DNA of 64,000 nt from Cinclus cinclus. Taxonomy: Eukaryota; Chordata; Aves; Passeriformes; Cinclidae. Shown here piece after piece: positions 1-13,460 of the stretch (positions within the stretch are counted from its first letter, which is position 1; every line of letters begins with the position of its first letter). The stretch covers positions 54,103,101-54,167,100 of the forward strand of contig NC_085051.1 in NCBI RefSeq assembly GCF_963662255.1, in the 5' to 3' direction. Below the pieces are notes generated by a model, which was not told the origin of the DNA, made no database searches, and worked only from the letters and a program-made list of their open reading frames with translations. Both the position numbers and the translations under genes were made by a program.

Positions 1-2456
1 GATTTTTTTTGTTGTTTTCCACTGGAGCTGACAACTTTTTGAATCAAGGAAAACATGAATGAATGCAGGAAAAAACTGCAAGAGTCAGAAGAAGTGCAGT
101 AGTTACCCCAAAAAGCAAAGGAGTTAGTTTTGGGGTAGCCAATAGCTTTGCTCTATGCTCTGTGTATGTCTATAGATTTATCCCAGGTGTTGCTGAAACA
201 AAAAATCAAAACAAAACAACAAAAAAAAAAACAAAAAACAAAAAACAAAAAACTTGTTAGTACGTTTGCACATGGAAATTGAAAATAAAGAAACTTTCTA
301 TCCAGATTGTCACTATGAGAATCATACTGGTGTTATATTTAATATGGGGATTCCTTCCACAGACACTATAGCTAATCTTCAACTTGTTTTGAAAGGAGAA
401 AACAAATCACAGCATTAGCTGTGGGAGTTTAATAACATACAGATGAAAATTCCCATACGTGTAAAATCAACATATTGACATTTTGTTTACCTAGAATTGT
501 CGATCCTCTACTCTGTTATTGTTTAATTTCCTTGCAAAGTTTCTCAGGCACCACAGTTATTGTGTCTTGCTTCCTCCTCTTCCTCTCCAGGGGCAGGTCT
601 TTCCAGATCAAGGCAAACAATGAATTTGCACAGCATCCTCACCAGGCACAATGAAAACTGATTAAATGCTGCTCTGTAAACCTTTCCTGTCAGCTCACAC
701 AGATGATTCTTCTGAGAGACCTGAACTGCTTTTTAAAATGTGCATTTGCTTTTAATAATAACTGACCACAAAATGCAGTGAAATATAAACACAGCCTTTC
801 CTTCATTGTTTTGTGTTTTGCTGCAGTATTTTTCTAAATCCAGTTACATCATCACCACAAATAGGATTTTTCTTGCCAAAGTAAGTCAGCAATGCAAATG
901 CTGTATTTAAGCAAGTAACCTTGACTCTGTCTACAGGCACAGAAACATTTTTAAGATATCACTCATCTCATTCTAAAATAGATTTTATGAACATTTGTCT
1001 TAAATATCTTCTTTCCATTCACTGTGGCTTTGCACAACCAGCTCTGAGGAAGACACAGACATTACAGGCCAGGTGTCAGGCAACTTTTTCTAAGAGTCTT
1101 TACTGGACAGAGAAAATCCGGGAACCAGCTTTATTCTTGCTTCTGACTTCACATCTGTCATGTCAGTTCTCTAATGGCTGCGTTTCCCACAATACAGGGC
1201 ATTAATTTGAGTAAAAATCTATAATGACTTCTCCTTCCACTCATTTTGGCTTTTATTCAAAAAATACAGACATAAAAATAATCTGAGGTTTCTAAGGTGG
1301 TTTGTTCTCAAATTCAGACTGCCAAATGATGTGGTTACAAGTCAGCAAGCAGAAATTGTGTTGGGTTGTCCATAAACAATTTCACTCAGGAATTTCATTC
1401 ATCTCACTGAGAAACAAAAGGGCATCATGTCCAAGTGGGCTTTAGTCCCAAAGACCATCAGTGAGTTTCTCTTAGCAAGACCAGCTCTGTATATTTCCAG
1501 ATGAGAAAGAGAGAAGATACTCTTAGAAATGGTGACTTTCTAAATTTCAAAGCCTGGAATGGGAGATCTGCTCTAACCAACATTGCTGCTGAGAAAGCCA
1601 CATAAAACTGGACTACATTAGGTGCTTCTTCTGAGTCTGAGTTTTAGTGGCTGAGCACTCGCAGTTGCTGTATCTAAAATTCCAGCTGGGATGTCAAAGG
1701 ATTTCAGGAGCAGCTAGCCCTGTGGATTGGCTGGCAGATCCTTTCATATATACCCAAAGGCATAATGCACACCTCCCATTAAAAAATACGGTATTTGCAA
1801 GTTATGCTACAATTTACACCCATCTCCCAGCAAGTTGGAGGCCCAGGTAGCTGGAGATTATTGGAATGCAGTTCAAGCTGTGTGTTCCTTTTGCTGTCAC
1901 CTCTAAGCAGTCTTTGTCCCCATAGGTTTCTTTCCTGCTTTTTTGAGGCAATCCACCCTGGCAATGCCCACAGAGGAGTGGGAAACTAAAGCATGGATTG
2001 TCTTGACAGAACTCTTTAAATAAAGTCAATTGACTGGAAAAGTGAGTATCTGCCTAAGGCTCCTTACTCTGGAAGGACTCAGACTACTTTGATGCACATT
2101 CTTATCACAGTATTTGTCCAAGCTTCCTCCTGTGATAGCAAAAAACGACTGTAATTGGGGAGGGCAGAGCAGCAGATTAGCACACGGCACACTGAATAAC
2201 ATCCCAGCATCTGCTGTCACAGATTTGCTGACAGCTGTTTCTGCAGAGTAGCTGGAAATCTGATAATCCTCAACATGAAATTTCTTGTTATCTGTGTAAG
2301 GGCAAGTGCCAGCCTCTAATATGACCTTAAAGGACAATCTCCAGTTTTGAGCAAATGCTGCCAGCTACACCTGGACATCTCCTTCAGCACCTCCCCGAGA
2401 ACACACAGCTGGACACATCTGCACCAGGGCTGCCTCCTACAAGGTGACACTTCTAG
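1..2456. other. Gene-free unique sequence
   Basis: No gene, RNA or recognisable transposon was seen here apart from the A-rich tract near 195-253. The sequence is AT-rich and CpG-poor. The few short open frames have no splice context or recognisable protein signature. Confidence 0.6.
195..253. repeat. A-rich low-complexity tract
   Basis: A run of A blocks separated by single C residues, with a CAAAAA-like period in its second half. It may be a decayed microsatellite or an old poly(A) tail. No retrocopy body is recognisable on either side. Confidence 0.8.
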
Positions 2457-2780
2457 CAGCCTTCCAATACCTAGAGGGGCTAAAAAAGAACCAGAGACAG
2501 ACTTTTGACAAGGAAATGGAGTGATAGGACAAGGGGTAATGGCTTAAAATTGCAAGGTTTAGATTAGAAAGTAGAAAAAAAAATCTTTACTGTAAAGGTG
2601 GTGAAAAACTGGCAGATTTTTCCAAGAGAAGCTGTGGGTGCTCTATCCCTGGAAATATTCAGGGTCAGGCTGGATGGGGCTTTGAGGAACCTGGTCAAGT
2701 AGCAGGTGTCCCTGGACATGGCAGAGTGGGCTGGAATTAAGAGATCCCTTCCAACCCATGCAATTTTAAGATTCTAGGAT
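2457..2780 (+). mobile_element. CR1 LINE 3' end, truncated
   Basis: The block runs through diagnostic CR1 tail phrases in order: a GACAGACTTTT-like segment, GATAGGACAAGGGGTAATGG, GGTGGTGAAAAACTGGCA, CCCTGGAAATATTCAGGGTCAGG, GATCCCTTCCAACCCA, and an ATTCTA-type terminus. In intact elements this covers the C-terminal end of the reverse transcriptase ORF and the 3' UTR. The frame is broken, a short A-run near 2575 interrupts it, and several deletions are visible, so it is an inactive 5'-truncated copy. The orientation is sense because the terminal motif sits at the high-coordinate end. The exact subfamily was not determined. Confidence 0.9.
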
Positions 2781-4245
2781 ATATGGAGAGGCACTTTTGG
2801 TCCCCAAGGGGTGATTTTCCATGCTCCATGGTTTTATTCTATTGAAGCTTCAGAGAGGATCCAGGTTGAAGACTTCTGCCAAAGTGAAACCAGGAAAGAA
2901 CTGTGATTGATGTGGAGACTCCATAAAAGTTCTGAAGCCTCTCGATATTTGCACAAACTTTCCTTTCACTGAGTCCTGGGTAGCATGGGTGGGAATAAGC
3001 CAATGCACTCTCTCCTTAATGAATCCATGTCCACTCAGACTGCAAGGGACAGTGGAATTAAGCACAAACCTTCAGCCAGATTTATTTTGCAGTGAAGACC
3101 CACTGTTGCAGGCACTCGGGGTGCATGTCAGCTGGGATGGAAACTAGACACAGGGCTGTGTGAAGATTGAATTCCATTCCCCCCAGCCCAGGTTTAGCAG
3201 GAATGTGCTCATGGAGTTTACTAGGGCATTAGTGCTGTCAAACACTTGCTTTCTCATGAACCCAGCCCTGTGCTAAAGCCTGGTATAGCAATTGGGGGCT
3301 ATAACTTCAAACTCTCAAGTTTTTCTCTTAATTGCCATTTTAAAATGCCAATTAAAATGTCTGCTCTTACTGCAAACATATTCTTACAAACACGAATAAT
3401 AGTGAGAGCCAATCCTAATAACAATTGGGAACCTTTGCAAATCACAGCTCTCTGCATGGCAGCCCACAATCAGCAGCAACCCCAGGCACTGTGAAATCCT
3501 GACTACAGGCATTACTGAACAGGCCCATTAAACACAATTCTCATTCTTGGTTTCACAGATTAGTGAGTAGCTGTCATGCCCAAATGCCATTTTATAGCCA
3601 GGTAACCCCAAGGGAAAGGCACAAGTTCCTTCTGTGTTGGATGAACTGGGCCTCGACAACTGAGATCACGTATGACACTTTAAAATACAAAAATCTTAAG
3701 GAAAATGTTTAATACCCATGAAGAGCAGTATTAAAAATTACCAAGCACTGGTCTGTCAGATGGGCAGGCAGTGGGACTATTTATGCTCTTGGTGTTTGCC
3801 AGATAAGGCTGCAGTTCTGTAGAGCTGCCTATTTCCAAGTGCTTTAAATTTTAGATTTGTTCCTGGGGAGTCATGGGGGTATTGCTCCAAATGCAATTTT
3901 AGCAGGTTGATGCCACAGGAACTTCTAAGTGAGGTTTTCATGACAGGATTTGCATGTTACAGATCCAATTTCTGTTTCTGCAGGACACACCTCTTGGATG
4001 GAGATTGCCAGTGCCCTGTCAACTCGTAGTTTTGTTTTCCCAAACACATTAGTTCCTGTCAACAAATCTGACTCTGCCTGTCTGCATTATCAATGAAAAC
4101 TGCTGTCCCCGTGACATTTAAAGTACATCCAGTGGATGCAGAACAGACACCGAGTGTGCTATTTGCTCCAACTGGTGCCAGTTTCAGAAGCCTAAACTGA
4201 TTTTAGAAGTCAAATGCATGAGACTGTTGTATCAAAGCCTGGTTT
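2781..4245. other. Gene-free unique sequence
   Basis: No gene, RNA or repeat recognised. The open frames are short and uninformative. Confidence 0.5.
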
Positions 4246-4325
4246 TCAAAGACAAAAAAAAATCAAACACAAACAAACAAAAACAAGCAAAACCAAAACA
4301 AACAAAAAACCCCAAACAAATAAAA
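4246..4325. repeat. A-rich CAAA/CAAAA tract
   Basis: Low-complexity A-rich sequence with repeated CAAAC and AAAAC words. It creates long lysine-rich frames on the plus strand that should not be read as genes. Confidence 0.85.
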
Positions 4326-4846
4326 GCATTTCAGGTTCCTGGGTGTCCATGTTATCTTTGCATACACAGGCATATTTCCCATTCCCTCCTTTTGCCAACT
4401 CTCTAGCCTTTGCAGGGGTATGAGGTGTGGAACAAAACAACTCATATAGGTGTATCCTTCAAAAAACAAAGAACTAAAGAATAGAAGGAAACTACATTTC
4501 ATGATTCTCATATAGAAATCATCACTATCTTCAACACGCCTGAGTATTTCCCATTCATGTTCACATTATAGGGATGGCAGCACTGACCAGCTCACGAGCT
4601 CCACATGGCTGCTGCAGGAGAAGGTCCTTGCAAGGTGGATGGTGGTTCTCTGCACGGACTTCCTCCTGTGGCCTTACAGTGACAGCAATGACACGTGCAA
4701 CATGTGCTACAGGTGGCCTGGGGAATGGGTCCCAAACAGTGCCCATGGTGCACTGCACAGCTCGGTTCCAAAGACCTCACAGCACATGGCTGGCTTCAAG
4801 AACACAACAGAAGAGGATGAGACAGCTGAGAGGATTGGAGTGGTGA

Positions 4847-5292
4847 TGCAGAATTACAGAATCACAGACTGGATCAGGTTGGAGGGGACTACAGGGGGTC
4901 ACCTTGTCCAGCCTCTCTGCTCAGGCAGGGTCATCCCAGAGAACAGGGCACAGGATTGTGTCCAGACACTTCTGGGATCTCTCCAGCGGAGGAGACTCCA
5001 CACCCTCTTTGGGTGTTCCCATCCACAGTCACCTGCATAGGAAATTTCTTCCTCATATTCAGGTGGGAGTTCCTGCGCATCAGTTTCTGCCCACTGCCTC
5101 TCTTCCCATTGCTGGGCACCACGGAGCAGAGTCTGGTCCATCCTCTGACACCTCCCTTCAGAAACTGGTGAGGTCCCCTCTCAGTCATCTCTTCTCAAGA
5201 CTGAGCAGGCTCAGCTCCCTCAGCCTTTCCTTGTAAGACAAATGCTCCAGTCCCTTCATCATCTTGGTTGCCTTCCACTGGATCCTCTCCCC
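4847..5292 (-). mobile_element. CR1 LINE 3' fragment
   Basis: The plus strand reads as the reverse complement of a CR1 3' end. It starts with an AGAATCACAGACTGG-type terminus followed by GGTTGGAGGGGACT, continues through TTTCTTCCTCATATTCAGG, a GTGCCCA-like segment and CTGGGCACCAC, and then GGTCCCCTCTCAGTCATCTC and GCTCAGCTCCCTCAGCC. The element therefore lies on the minus strand with its 3' end near 4850 and its 5' truncation near 5292. The ORF2 tail is disrupted. Divergence is moderate, older than the copy at 40.7 kb by eye. Confidence 0.92.
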
Positions 5293-5355
5293 ACACAACA
5301 GGGGAGTTTGCATGTACTCTCTGCTGTTTCCTGGGTCTGGCTCACTGCAAACTGA

Positions 5356-5436
5356 ATCATAAAATCCTAAAATTTTAGAATATCCCAAGATGAAGGGATC
5401 CACAGAGACCAATGAAGTCTAATCCAACTGGGCTAG
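5356..5436 (-). mobile_element. Short CR1 3' terminus fragment
   Basis: An AATCATAAAATC start is followed by AGAATATCCCAAG, GAAGGGATCCACAGAGA and GTCTAATCCAACT. This matches the extreme 3' end of another CR1 subtype, the same type as the copy at 47.99 kb. It lies just beyond the larger CR1 piece in the same orientation, and probably represents a separate, severely truncated insertion. Confidence 0.7.
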
Positions 5437-8400
5437 TATCCCACAGCAGTGGGGGATTTCAGATTTCAGAGAGACAAATAAATCTGTTGGAAGTGTTATG
5501 CAAATATAAGGATGTATTCCTCAGACAATTAAGATCTGACTTCAGAGGCAGAGCAGTACTGCAGAAGTCATCATTACCATCACATATCTCACACTGTAAT
5601 TAGCACCCCCCCAGGTTAATGTCTGGGTTTCTCAGCCTGGACAGCGACTTTTTTAATTCCAGCAAAACATATTTCACTTCATTAGTTTATTACAGTAATT
5701 ATTTTTGTTATTTCACATTTTTAGTGCTTTGTAATTAATCCAGGAGCTGCGAAAGAGCGTGAGTTACAGTGCAGCACCTCATGCTTGTGAGTTCTTAACT
5801 GGTAGCCCAGAGGCCATGTGCCACTGAATATGGGAAGTATGAATTTACTGGGCTTTAAATGATACCCTTGCATGTCTTATTGAGAAGATAAACCAGCTCA
5901 CAAAACAGAACTTTTCAAGACTAAGGATAAAAACCTGCACTGATCCCTGGACTAAACTCTGGAGCACGGCACAAAGAGTCAGAATGAACTAAAAGGATAC
6001 TACTGCTTCCTTGCTACCCCAGAAACATTACCACAAACTCCTGCTTTATGCTTTCTTTCAGTGTTATACAGAAAATACTCTGTGGAAGTAAAGTCATGAA
6101 GTTTCAATAAGCCAGATTTTATTTACTGAGCTCTCTATCTTTCCATCAGAAACTGAGAGTGGCCCTGGCCATCCACTTGGGAGGAATATGGTGATAATAT
6201 TTCCAGCTGTGAAGTTAGACTGATTTTCTAATCACAATCTCACAGACCTGACAGAAGCCAAAGGAAATGTAATTCTAAGGCACATGGACACTTAAATCCC
6301 ATTTTAAGCACGATTAAGGTTTAAGTGTCTGAGCTTCCCTGGCCTCACAGGCTTTCACAGGTACCTGGGGTTCAGGATCCTAACCATCACTTTATGTGTT
6401 CCCCTTTAGCTTATGCAACTAGGGGTGTGTTGAACCATATTAATAAAAGGTATACTTTATTCCATTGATTTAGGATGATGAGTCTCAGTTTCCAAATCAA
6501 ATCAGGGCTTAATACTTCACCCTGATGACTTTGCAAAGGTTAGCAGTAATGCAAACTGACCCTCTGTGTGCTTTAACCCATTTCTCATGTGAGATACAAT
6601 CAGACACTTTATCCATCTTTCAGGGGGACCTGTGTTCAAATACTTTATTTCAGACTTGTCCCAGTTAAGAGCACTGACACACTCAGACAGACTCTGGATT
6701 CCCATGTTCCCAGCAACATCCTTCCCACACCCCTGGGTATCCAAACCAGAGCTTGGAAATGAGGCTGAGCTAAGAAGCAAGTCATAATACTGTTCTGAAT
6801 AAAATGAAAAGTATAATTAAAAAGGGGATGGGGTAGGGGACTAACTCCTCTGAAGTTTTCTGAAATTTTGGCCACTTGTGTGAATATGAAGCCAAATTTC
6901 AGTGCTTTGCAATTAACTGCAAATTTTGCTGCAAAGGTCAGCAGCACCTAGGAGCAGCATCTCCAGAAGCCACACCAGCAGTGCAGGGATCACCAGGATT
7001 CCTTCCAGGCAAATAGCCATGCCCATGTACAGAGCTGGAAGGATCTTCGTCCCCATCTCTAGGCAATTTCAGCCTTGCCTTGAAAAAACCCAAGACCAAA
7101 ACAAGGCAAAAACCCCACATTAAACCCAGGTTTTGTCCCTTCACTGTGTCTCAGCAAGGGGCTGTCAACACTCCTCATCACAGAGCTGTCTTTGTGGCTT
7201 TGGGAAACAAACACATCCTTTCTGCTCTTATGAAGTATTCCTATTTTATATATGATGCATTAAGACCAATCAATCTTCTATCTTGGTGGCCTGTTTAGAG
7301 ACTTAGGGAGCTGGCATTGATTAAATGCCTATAATAGAGAGCATTAATTTACCCGTCAGTGGAAAAATCACCTTTGTAAATTGTCCCAGTCGGTTTGTAT
7401 ATCACCAAACGATGTGCAGCATGCTCTGGGGGTGTGTGCTGAGCTGCTTCTGTACATAAAGCACATTCAATTAGCAGCACCGGCACTGCTGCAGCAGCAC
7501 CAGCACTGCTTTGGCCAGCCACAGGGAGAGGTCTGGGTTTGATTCTGCTGCCCTCTTTAGGATTTGTGCCTGCGACTCACAGTCTAATAACAGATTAAGT
7601 GCAGGATCACTCAGTATCTGAGGACACAGAGGGAGACTATAGCATCCCATGGGACTGGGGAAAAAAATCAGCATAGTCCATCCTTTTATATATCATGCTA
7701 CACTGTTTGTAACAGTAATGGCGAGAAAAATATTCTTTGTTTTTGGAACAGCTGGAGGTCTCTTCACCTGTTGAGTTAATAGTCCCAGCTGAAATATTAC
7801 ATCTTATGTCCTTGGAGCATGAGGAGGTAGATCACAGTGCTCTAAGGGGAGGCAGGAATTTGTTTCTTTTGAGCAGTAAAGCAACATTAGATTTGCATTG
7901 GCCCAATAAAAAGATGTTCAGACTCAGACTGTAGGTAGATATATCAAGGGGGGGTATCCAGATCCTCACTGTGGCACTCATGACACTCTCCAGCTGCTGC
8001 AGTCCGACTGCCTCCTCCCCAGCCACAGCACAGCCACAGCAGCCCCTGGACTGCAAACCTCCATCTCTTAAATCAGTAAATATCAAACAGAATTCAAATT
8101 CAGGTCAAATTCATCCTGCCTTTATTTTTTCAAACATCCACAGAAGGAAGGGATATTCTTCCTGTAAGCAAAATGGATTGCTCCTGCCTCAGTGTTTCCT
8201 TTACAAATGCAATGACTTTGGAGCCATTGCTGTTTCTCTTCCCAGCCTGACAGCACAAGTGCTGCTTCTCCAAGCCCACCAGCACTTCCCACCCTCAGGC
8301 ATGCAGGAGCTGTGAGGGCCCGAGGTGTTGGGATTGCAGAAGTAAAGTTAGTTCACCCAGACCTCTCAAGGACTCCCTTACTCAAATCTCCTGGCGCAGA

Positions 8401-10570
8401 AGCCAAGATGTGAACTTTCTAACTGTCAGCCCAGGAAAATTAATCAAAAAGATGAAAATCCCCCCTGCCATTTATCACTGCTGATAAAGGTCCTGCCACC
8501 AGCACTGAGCTCCCAGTTTTGCTGCTGATGCATGAGTGAGGAGGTGACCCAGTTCACTCTTGCAGAGCCACTGTGACCCTGTCACACAGTGCCACACAAA
8601 GCCTGTGTGCACCAGAGACTGCACAGGCACAGCTTCAAGCCCCATTCACCTGGGATTGCCTGGGTTACACAGAAGGTAGCATCCTTTCAGAAATTAAGGT
8701 CAAGGTTTGAAAAAAACAGTTCATGATTTCAAGTGGGTCTCTTCCTGGGTGACCTGTTGAGCTATTTTTAAAGGCTTGCATTTTCACAAAAAACTGAAGA
8801 GGTTTTGGTAGGTTCTGGAAAGATTTTTCCAAGGGCAGAGGAAATATTTGGGTTCAAAAACTATTAAGCTCCACCCCTCTGAGCAGGTTGGTGTAAGCCC
8901 AGCCTGAGGCTTGGAAGCTGCTGCACATCACTGATTGCTGGGAAGCAAAGCAGGTGGTCCAGCATTGATATGCCTGTAACAGCTTCCAGGCTGGGGCTGG
9001 TCTCATCCCACCAGCTCTGACCTCTCAGTTGTCTGGGTCTAGCTGGGAAAAAGATGAATATCTAGAGCTCAAAGCATGCACTATCCACTCTTGGGTTTCC
9101 ATAAACCCAGCCCAAAACCTGAGCAGCCTCACATAGGAGCCAAGCATCTGCTTCACACTCACTTCAGTTCTCAAAGGGTTAATTTTACTTGCAGAGCTCC
9201 CTCCTATGAACAAGTAAATCCCAGTGCATTTTTACCAGCATGATTTATAAACCAGGTTAAGAAAACTCTGGTCTCTGAAATCTGTTGTCAGAGTTAATGG
9301 AGCAAGAATACAAACTGCAGCATCTCTAGGGTTACAGTCACCTCTCAACAGTGACCTCCTGACAGTTTCAGACCCACATCTCTGCTGCTTTTTTCCAGGC
9401 TGCAGTCACACCAACAGCTGTGATGTGGAATTGCCTTTCCTTAGGGAAAGGTCGGCCAAGGTCGGGCAGAGATTTCTTCTTGAACTTTCCATCAAAAGGC
9501 TGAATCACTTGCAGCAACCTGAGGTTTGTCTGACTTTCCCCCTTTTATTTCATCCTGCAGAAATGAAGAAGAGATATTTAGTCTATGAACTGCACATTGC
9601 TACCCAAAATGAAGGAACGGAGGTGACTGATATGGAAAGGGGAAGGAGGATGGTGGTTTTATTTGCCATGCCTTGTTTGTACCCATGGAGAGCAGCATGG
9701 CTACTGACAGGCTTCCCAAGCAGGGATCCCACCTAACAAGACCAAATGTTCCTAGATGAAGGCACTCCTGTTATATCTGTACTTGAGGGTGGCTTAAATA
9801 ACCTCATAGAAACCCACCTAGGCAAGATTGTTTCATCAGCTGACAAATTCCCAGAGCTGCTAAAGGATCTTATGCCTTTTTGATAAAGAGTTCCATAATA
9901 AGGATAAAAAAAGCAAAATGAAAGAAAAGCTCTCTATATGAAAGAAAAGCAGAGATAAACTGAATATTTTGTATTATCTCCCAACTTCGCTCTCTAGCCC
10001 TAAGAAGCACAAACAAGATATAAGCAATAAGACAAAATGAAACAAGTATCAAAAAGCCACCTCAGTACCAAGAATGAAAAATGTGTGAGAAGGAAAATTT
10101 TGGCTAATAATTAAGTCATTGATATGTCATTTTCTTTATTATCCAGGAAGGAAAAGAATGAGAAATGTGCCAGTTTCCACATTGTGTTCCATGTCGGGGA
10201 GCAGGGGCAGGGTGTCCAGCATCTCATGGTAGTGCTCTTTCTTCTGTCCCAAGATCAAGATGACCATGTCCTGGGCATTAAAAATCTATTTAGTCCCCAG
10301 CCAGCAGGAGTAATAAAATGAGTACATAATGCCCCCTCCTGGCTATAGTCAGGGACACTGTAAAAGTGCGGGCAGAAAGATAGTGCTGTGTCCCCTCCTG
10401 CACTCGGGTGGATGATATATATCACTTGCTTGTGGAAGTCAAATTTCTTTTGCTGACTTAATCCCAGAGCCAAAATTAATCAGACATCCTAGCTAACAGG
10501 ATCAGAAAATGCCATAAATTATGCTGCCTGCAACCTAACAACAGCATTAACAGCACGAAGAAGGTGGAGG
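5437..10570. other. Gene-free, mostly unique sequence
   Basis: No gene or transposon recognised. Two AT-rich blocks (5600-5770 and 7240-7480) have the look of conserved non-coding DNA: homeodomain-type TAATTA cores, long unique text and no repeat signature. This is only an impression and needs an alignment. The other open frames are chance frames. Confidence 0.45.
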
Positions 10571-10592
10571 GGTTTTTTGGTTTTTTTTTTTT
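10571..10592. repeat. T-rich tract
   Basis: Two T runs interrupted by GG. Simple low-complexity sequence. Confidence 0.8.
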
Positions 10593-12659
10593 GATTAATC
10601 ACTGTTTAAGTTGCCTAAAGGACCTATGAAACCTCCTGCTGGCTGACACAATGAGCAACATTTTATATTAACCCATATAAGGAAACGTCTTTAAAAGTGA
10701 TGGATTATGCAGATGCGAGATGGGGCTGTGGGATGTGCTTACCCAAGAGCTGCATGTGGTGTGACAGTCACCTCTGCTGCCCCCAGCCCACCACAGCCTT
10801 TCCCACCATCTCCAGCCAGCCCCACACAGAGCACTTGTCACCCCAGCAGCTGAGCACCCCCAGAAACAGCCACACAACACAATGGATTGGATGAGCTGGC
10901 TCCAAGCAGAGGTGGGAAGTTTATGCATCTGCTGGCAAATTTTAGCTCTTTTTAATTTTTTTTACACAAAACAGCAAGCTCAGTACCTAGGGGAGGAATA
11001 GGAAATGAGTATTTCATCTATAGATACACTGGCACCCTGCAGAGCAGTTTCACTGTTTTTTTGTGCATGGGCATGTTGAGAAGCCCATCAGCTTCCACCA
11101 GCTTCCACCATCAGCCCCAGTGGGTGCTGCTGGCTGGTGCACACAGAGTGAACGGAATGGAGCATCACAACCCAGTCCCAAGAAAATCAACATCCTCTTC
11201 TGGAGCCATAAACCCAGCATCCCTCAGCAAACTTGCTCCTTTCTCTATTCTGCGGGGATGTCTATACTGGAGAAACCCTGGTTCCTGCTGTTACTAGGGG
11301 GTATTTTGATATTCCCACCTTTGGTCAGGATTTTTCAGGGCACCGGACACCAACTTCACTCCACTCCCATTGAAATGAGCTGCTTTCCATCCACACTCCT
11401 ACTGTTTGCTCTCCTGAGAGGTCTCAGCACTTAGAAAATACACTTTTATTCTCATTCTCTTATTTAAAGAGATCCACTTATTGGGATGATAGGTTTTCAG
11501 AGTATTCTTCACCGTGCTGATTGCATCTTTTTAAATCTACATGAAATGGGTGAGTAGAGCTTCTCAGGTGGGAAAAGATGCATTTTACACTCTTTTTACT
11601 CTGGTACTATCAAACATAATGTACACAAAATGAAGTCACAGAATCAAGACAAACTGTTATTGTTGCCAAAAGCCTACTTTCAGATGAGATCATGAGTGGA
11701 CAGATTCTTCAAGGACTTGCAAAATTTTAGGTGCACACTGATCAATACTGGCAATCAATTTTCTCATTCCTCTTTACTGGTGAGCATTTCTACACAGGCT
11801 GAAATTTTTCACCTTCAACATGATCTTTTTATGGTAATTTGTCCAAAGTGACAAAGTGAGAGGTTCACAGAAGAGGTAGAAATCACTAATGGACTTGAAC
11901 TCTGAAAAATGTTTTTAAAGGATTTCTAGTTAAACTTCATGATCCAGGGATGAAGGAATTATCTTGGTCTCCTTCCTAACCTCCAAGAAGCATCTTCCCT
12001 TCCCCTCTGGATACAAGACAAGGCAATTAAATCTCTGATTTAATTCCCTTTCCTTGTAGGCAGGAGTTCTGAAAGATACATTCCCATTATTTGTCATTTT
12101 TCTGGTATGATGTCCTGACAATTATTTACACCTCAATGCCAAGCTTGCCACTTGACCCTCCTGCTGTGTCTGGGCAGCTCTGTCTGACAGGCAGACCCTC
12201 AAACAGCCCCTGTTTTCCTCCTGGCTCTTCCAGCCATCCTGAACCCTGTGCCAAGCTCACACCCATCCTGCCTTTGGGACCAGCTTCAAATGCCTCTGCT
12301 AGTTTTCTGCACACCCCAGAGAGGAGGATGTAATTATACAACACTCCCAAGCTGTCTGGGAGCTTGCTGAAGGTACAGGCTCAGACATGCCTGAAACAAC
12401 CAGACCTTCTTCCTGCCACTTAAGGCAATGGCTCTGCGGGCAGCCATGACAGATCCACAGCAGGAATGATTTTAATCCTGTGAAGAAAGTGAAATGGCAA
12501 GGAAATATGTCACTTGGACCCTGACTGAGAGCATCTCCACAGGAACATAACGTGCCTGAAATGATGTGCACCTGTTTCAGACCTGGCTCCTCATCACTTT
12601 GCTGAGCACTGACAAACCCCAGAGGCAGCATCCTCCACAGAGAAGTATCTGCTTCCCTT

Positions 12660-13460
12660 TTGTTGTGGGTGGAATCATGCCCTTTACTCTCAGTAGAGAA
12701 GCAAAAACATATTTAATTAATATAAAACAGTGAGTAAATAAAGTTCAATGGTAAATTCAACAGGGGTTTAACAAAATTTGATGGCAAGGTACAGTTGAGA
12801 ATTTAGTGCGTAGAGGACATACAAAGCTGTCGTACTCCCATCATAGCATGAGGCTCAGAAAGGACCTCCTTATGTTACAAACAACCTCTCAAAGGAGAGT
12901 TTGTGTGCAGTTGGATCCATACCTTGTCAACAATTTATGTCTAAAGCATTATATAAGCAAAATCAATCCTTTGTATCAGTTAAGATTTCAAAACTTTCAG
13001 TGCACATATTCACAATTCATTTACTGAGTATCTGATGTGATAAGGAACCTCTCAGCCTCGGGAAGGCACCTTGAAAGATGTCCCTACTCAAGGGAAATTC
13101 TGGCACACACTCTGCTCCTGTTCAGGAGAGCTCAACAGACCCTGGGCTGTCACTATTTGTGGAGTAAGATAATGGAGTCATAGTCATATTTGCATACAGA
13201 CTATAGATGCTGGTTTCTCCAAGCTTGGCTTCATTTGTACCTAGACCAGCACTGTTATTAGGTAGATGCATTGCTCAAAATAATCCTTGGCTATTGGGCT
13301 CCTATCTGTTCCCCCAAATCCACTTTGAGCCATCACAACCAGACACAACCCTTAGGACCACCACTGGTGGTTAGCTCTTGAACAGGTTGGGAAAATAAAG
13401 ATCAGGTTGAGAGGTAGGGGGAAGTACATCATTACTTGAGGCTTGGAATAAACCCAAGTC
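12660..13460. mobile_element. Possible LTR-like repeat
   Basis: This stretch has the texture of an avian retroviral-type long terminal repeat: a long moderately AT-rich body, an AATAAAG signal near 12738, and phrases that read like repeat consensus (for example around 13040-13090 and 13280-13370). I could not locate convincing TG...CA ends or a target-site duplication, and no gag, pol or env reading frame flanks it. If it is an LTR it is a solo, partly decayed copy with no coding capacity. It may equally be unique sequence. Confidence 0.3.
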
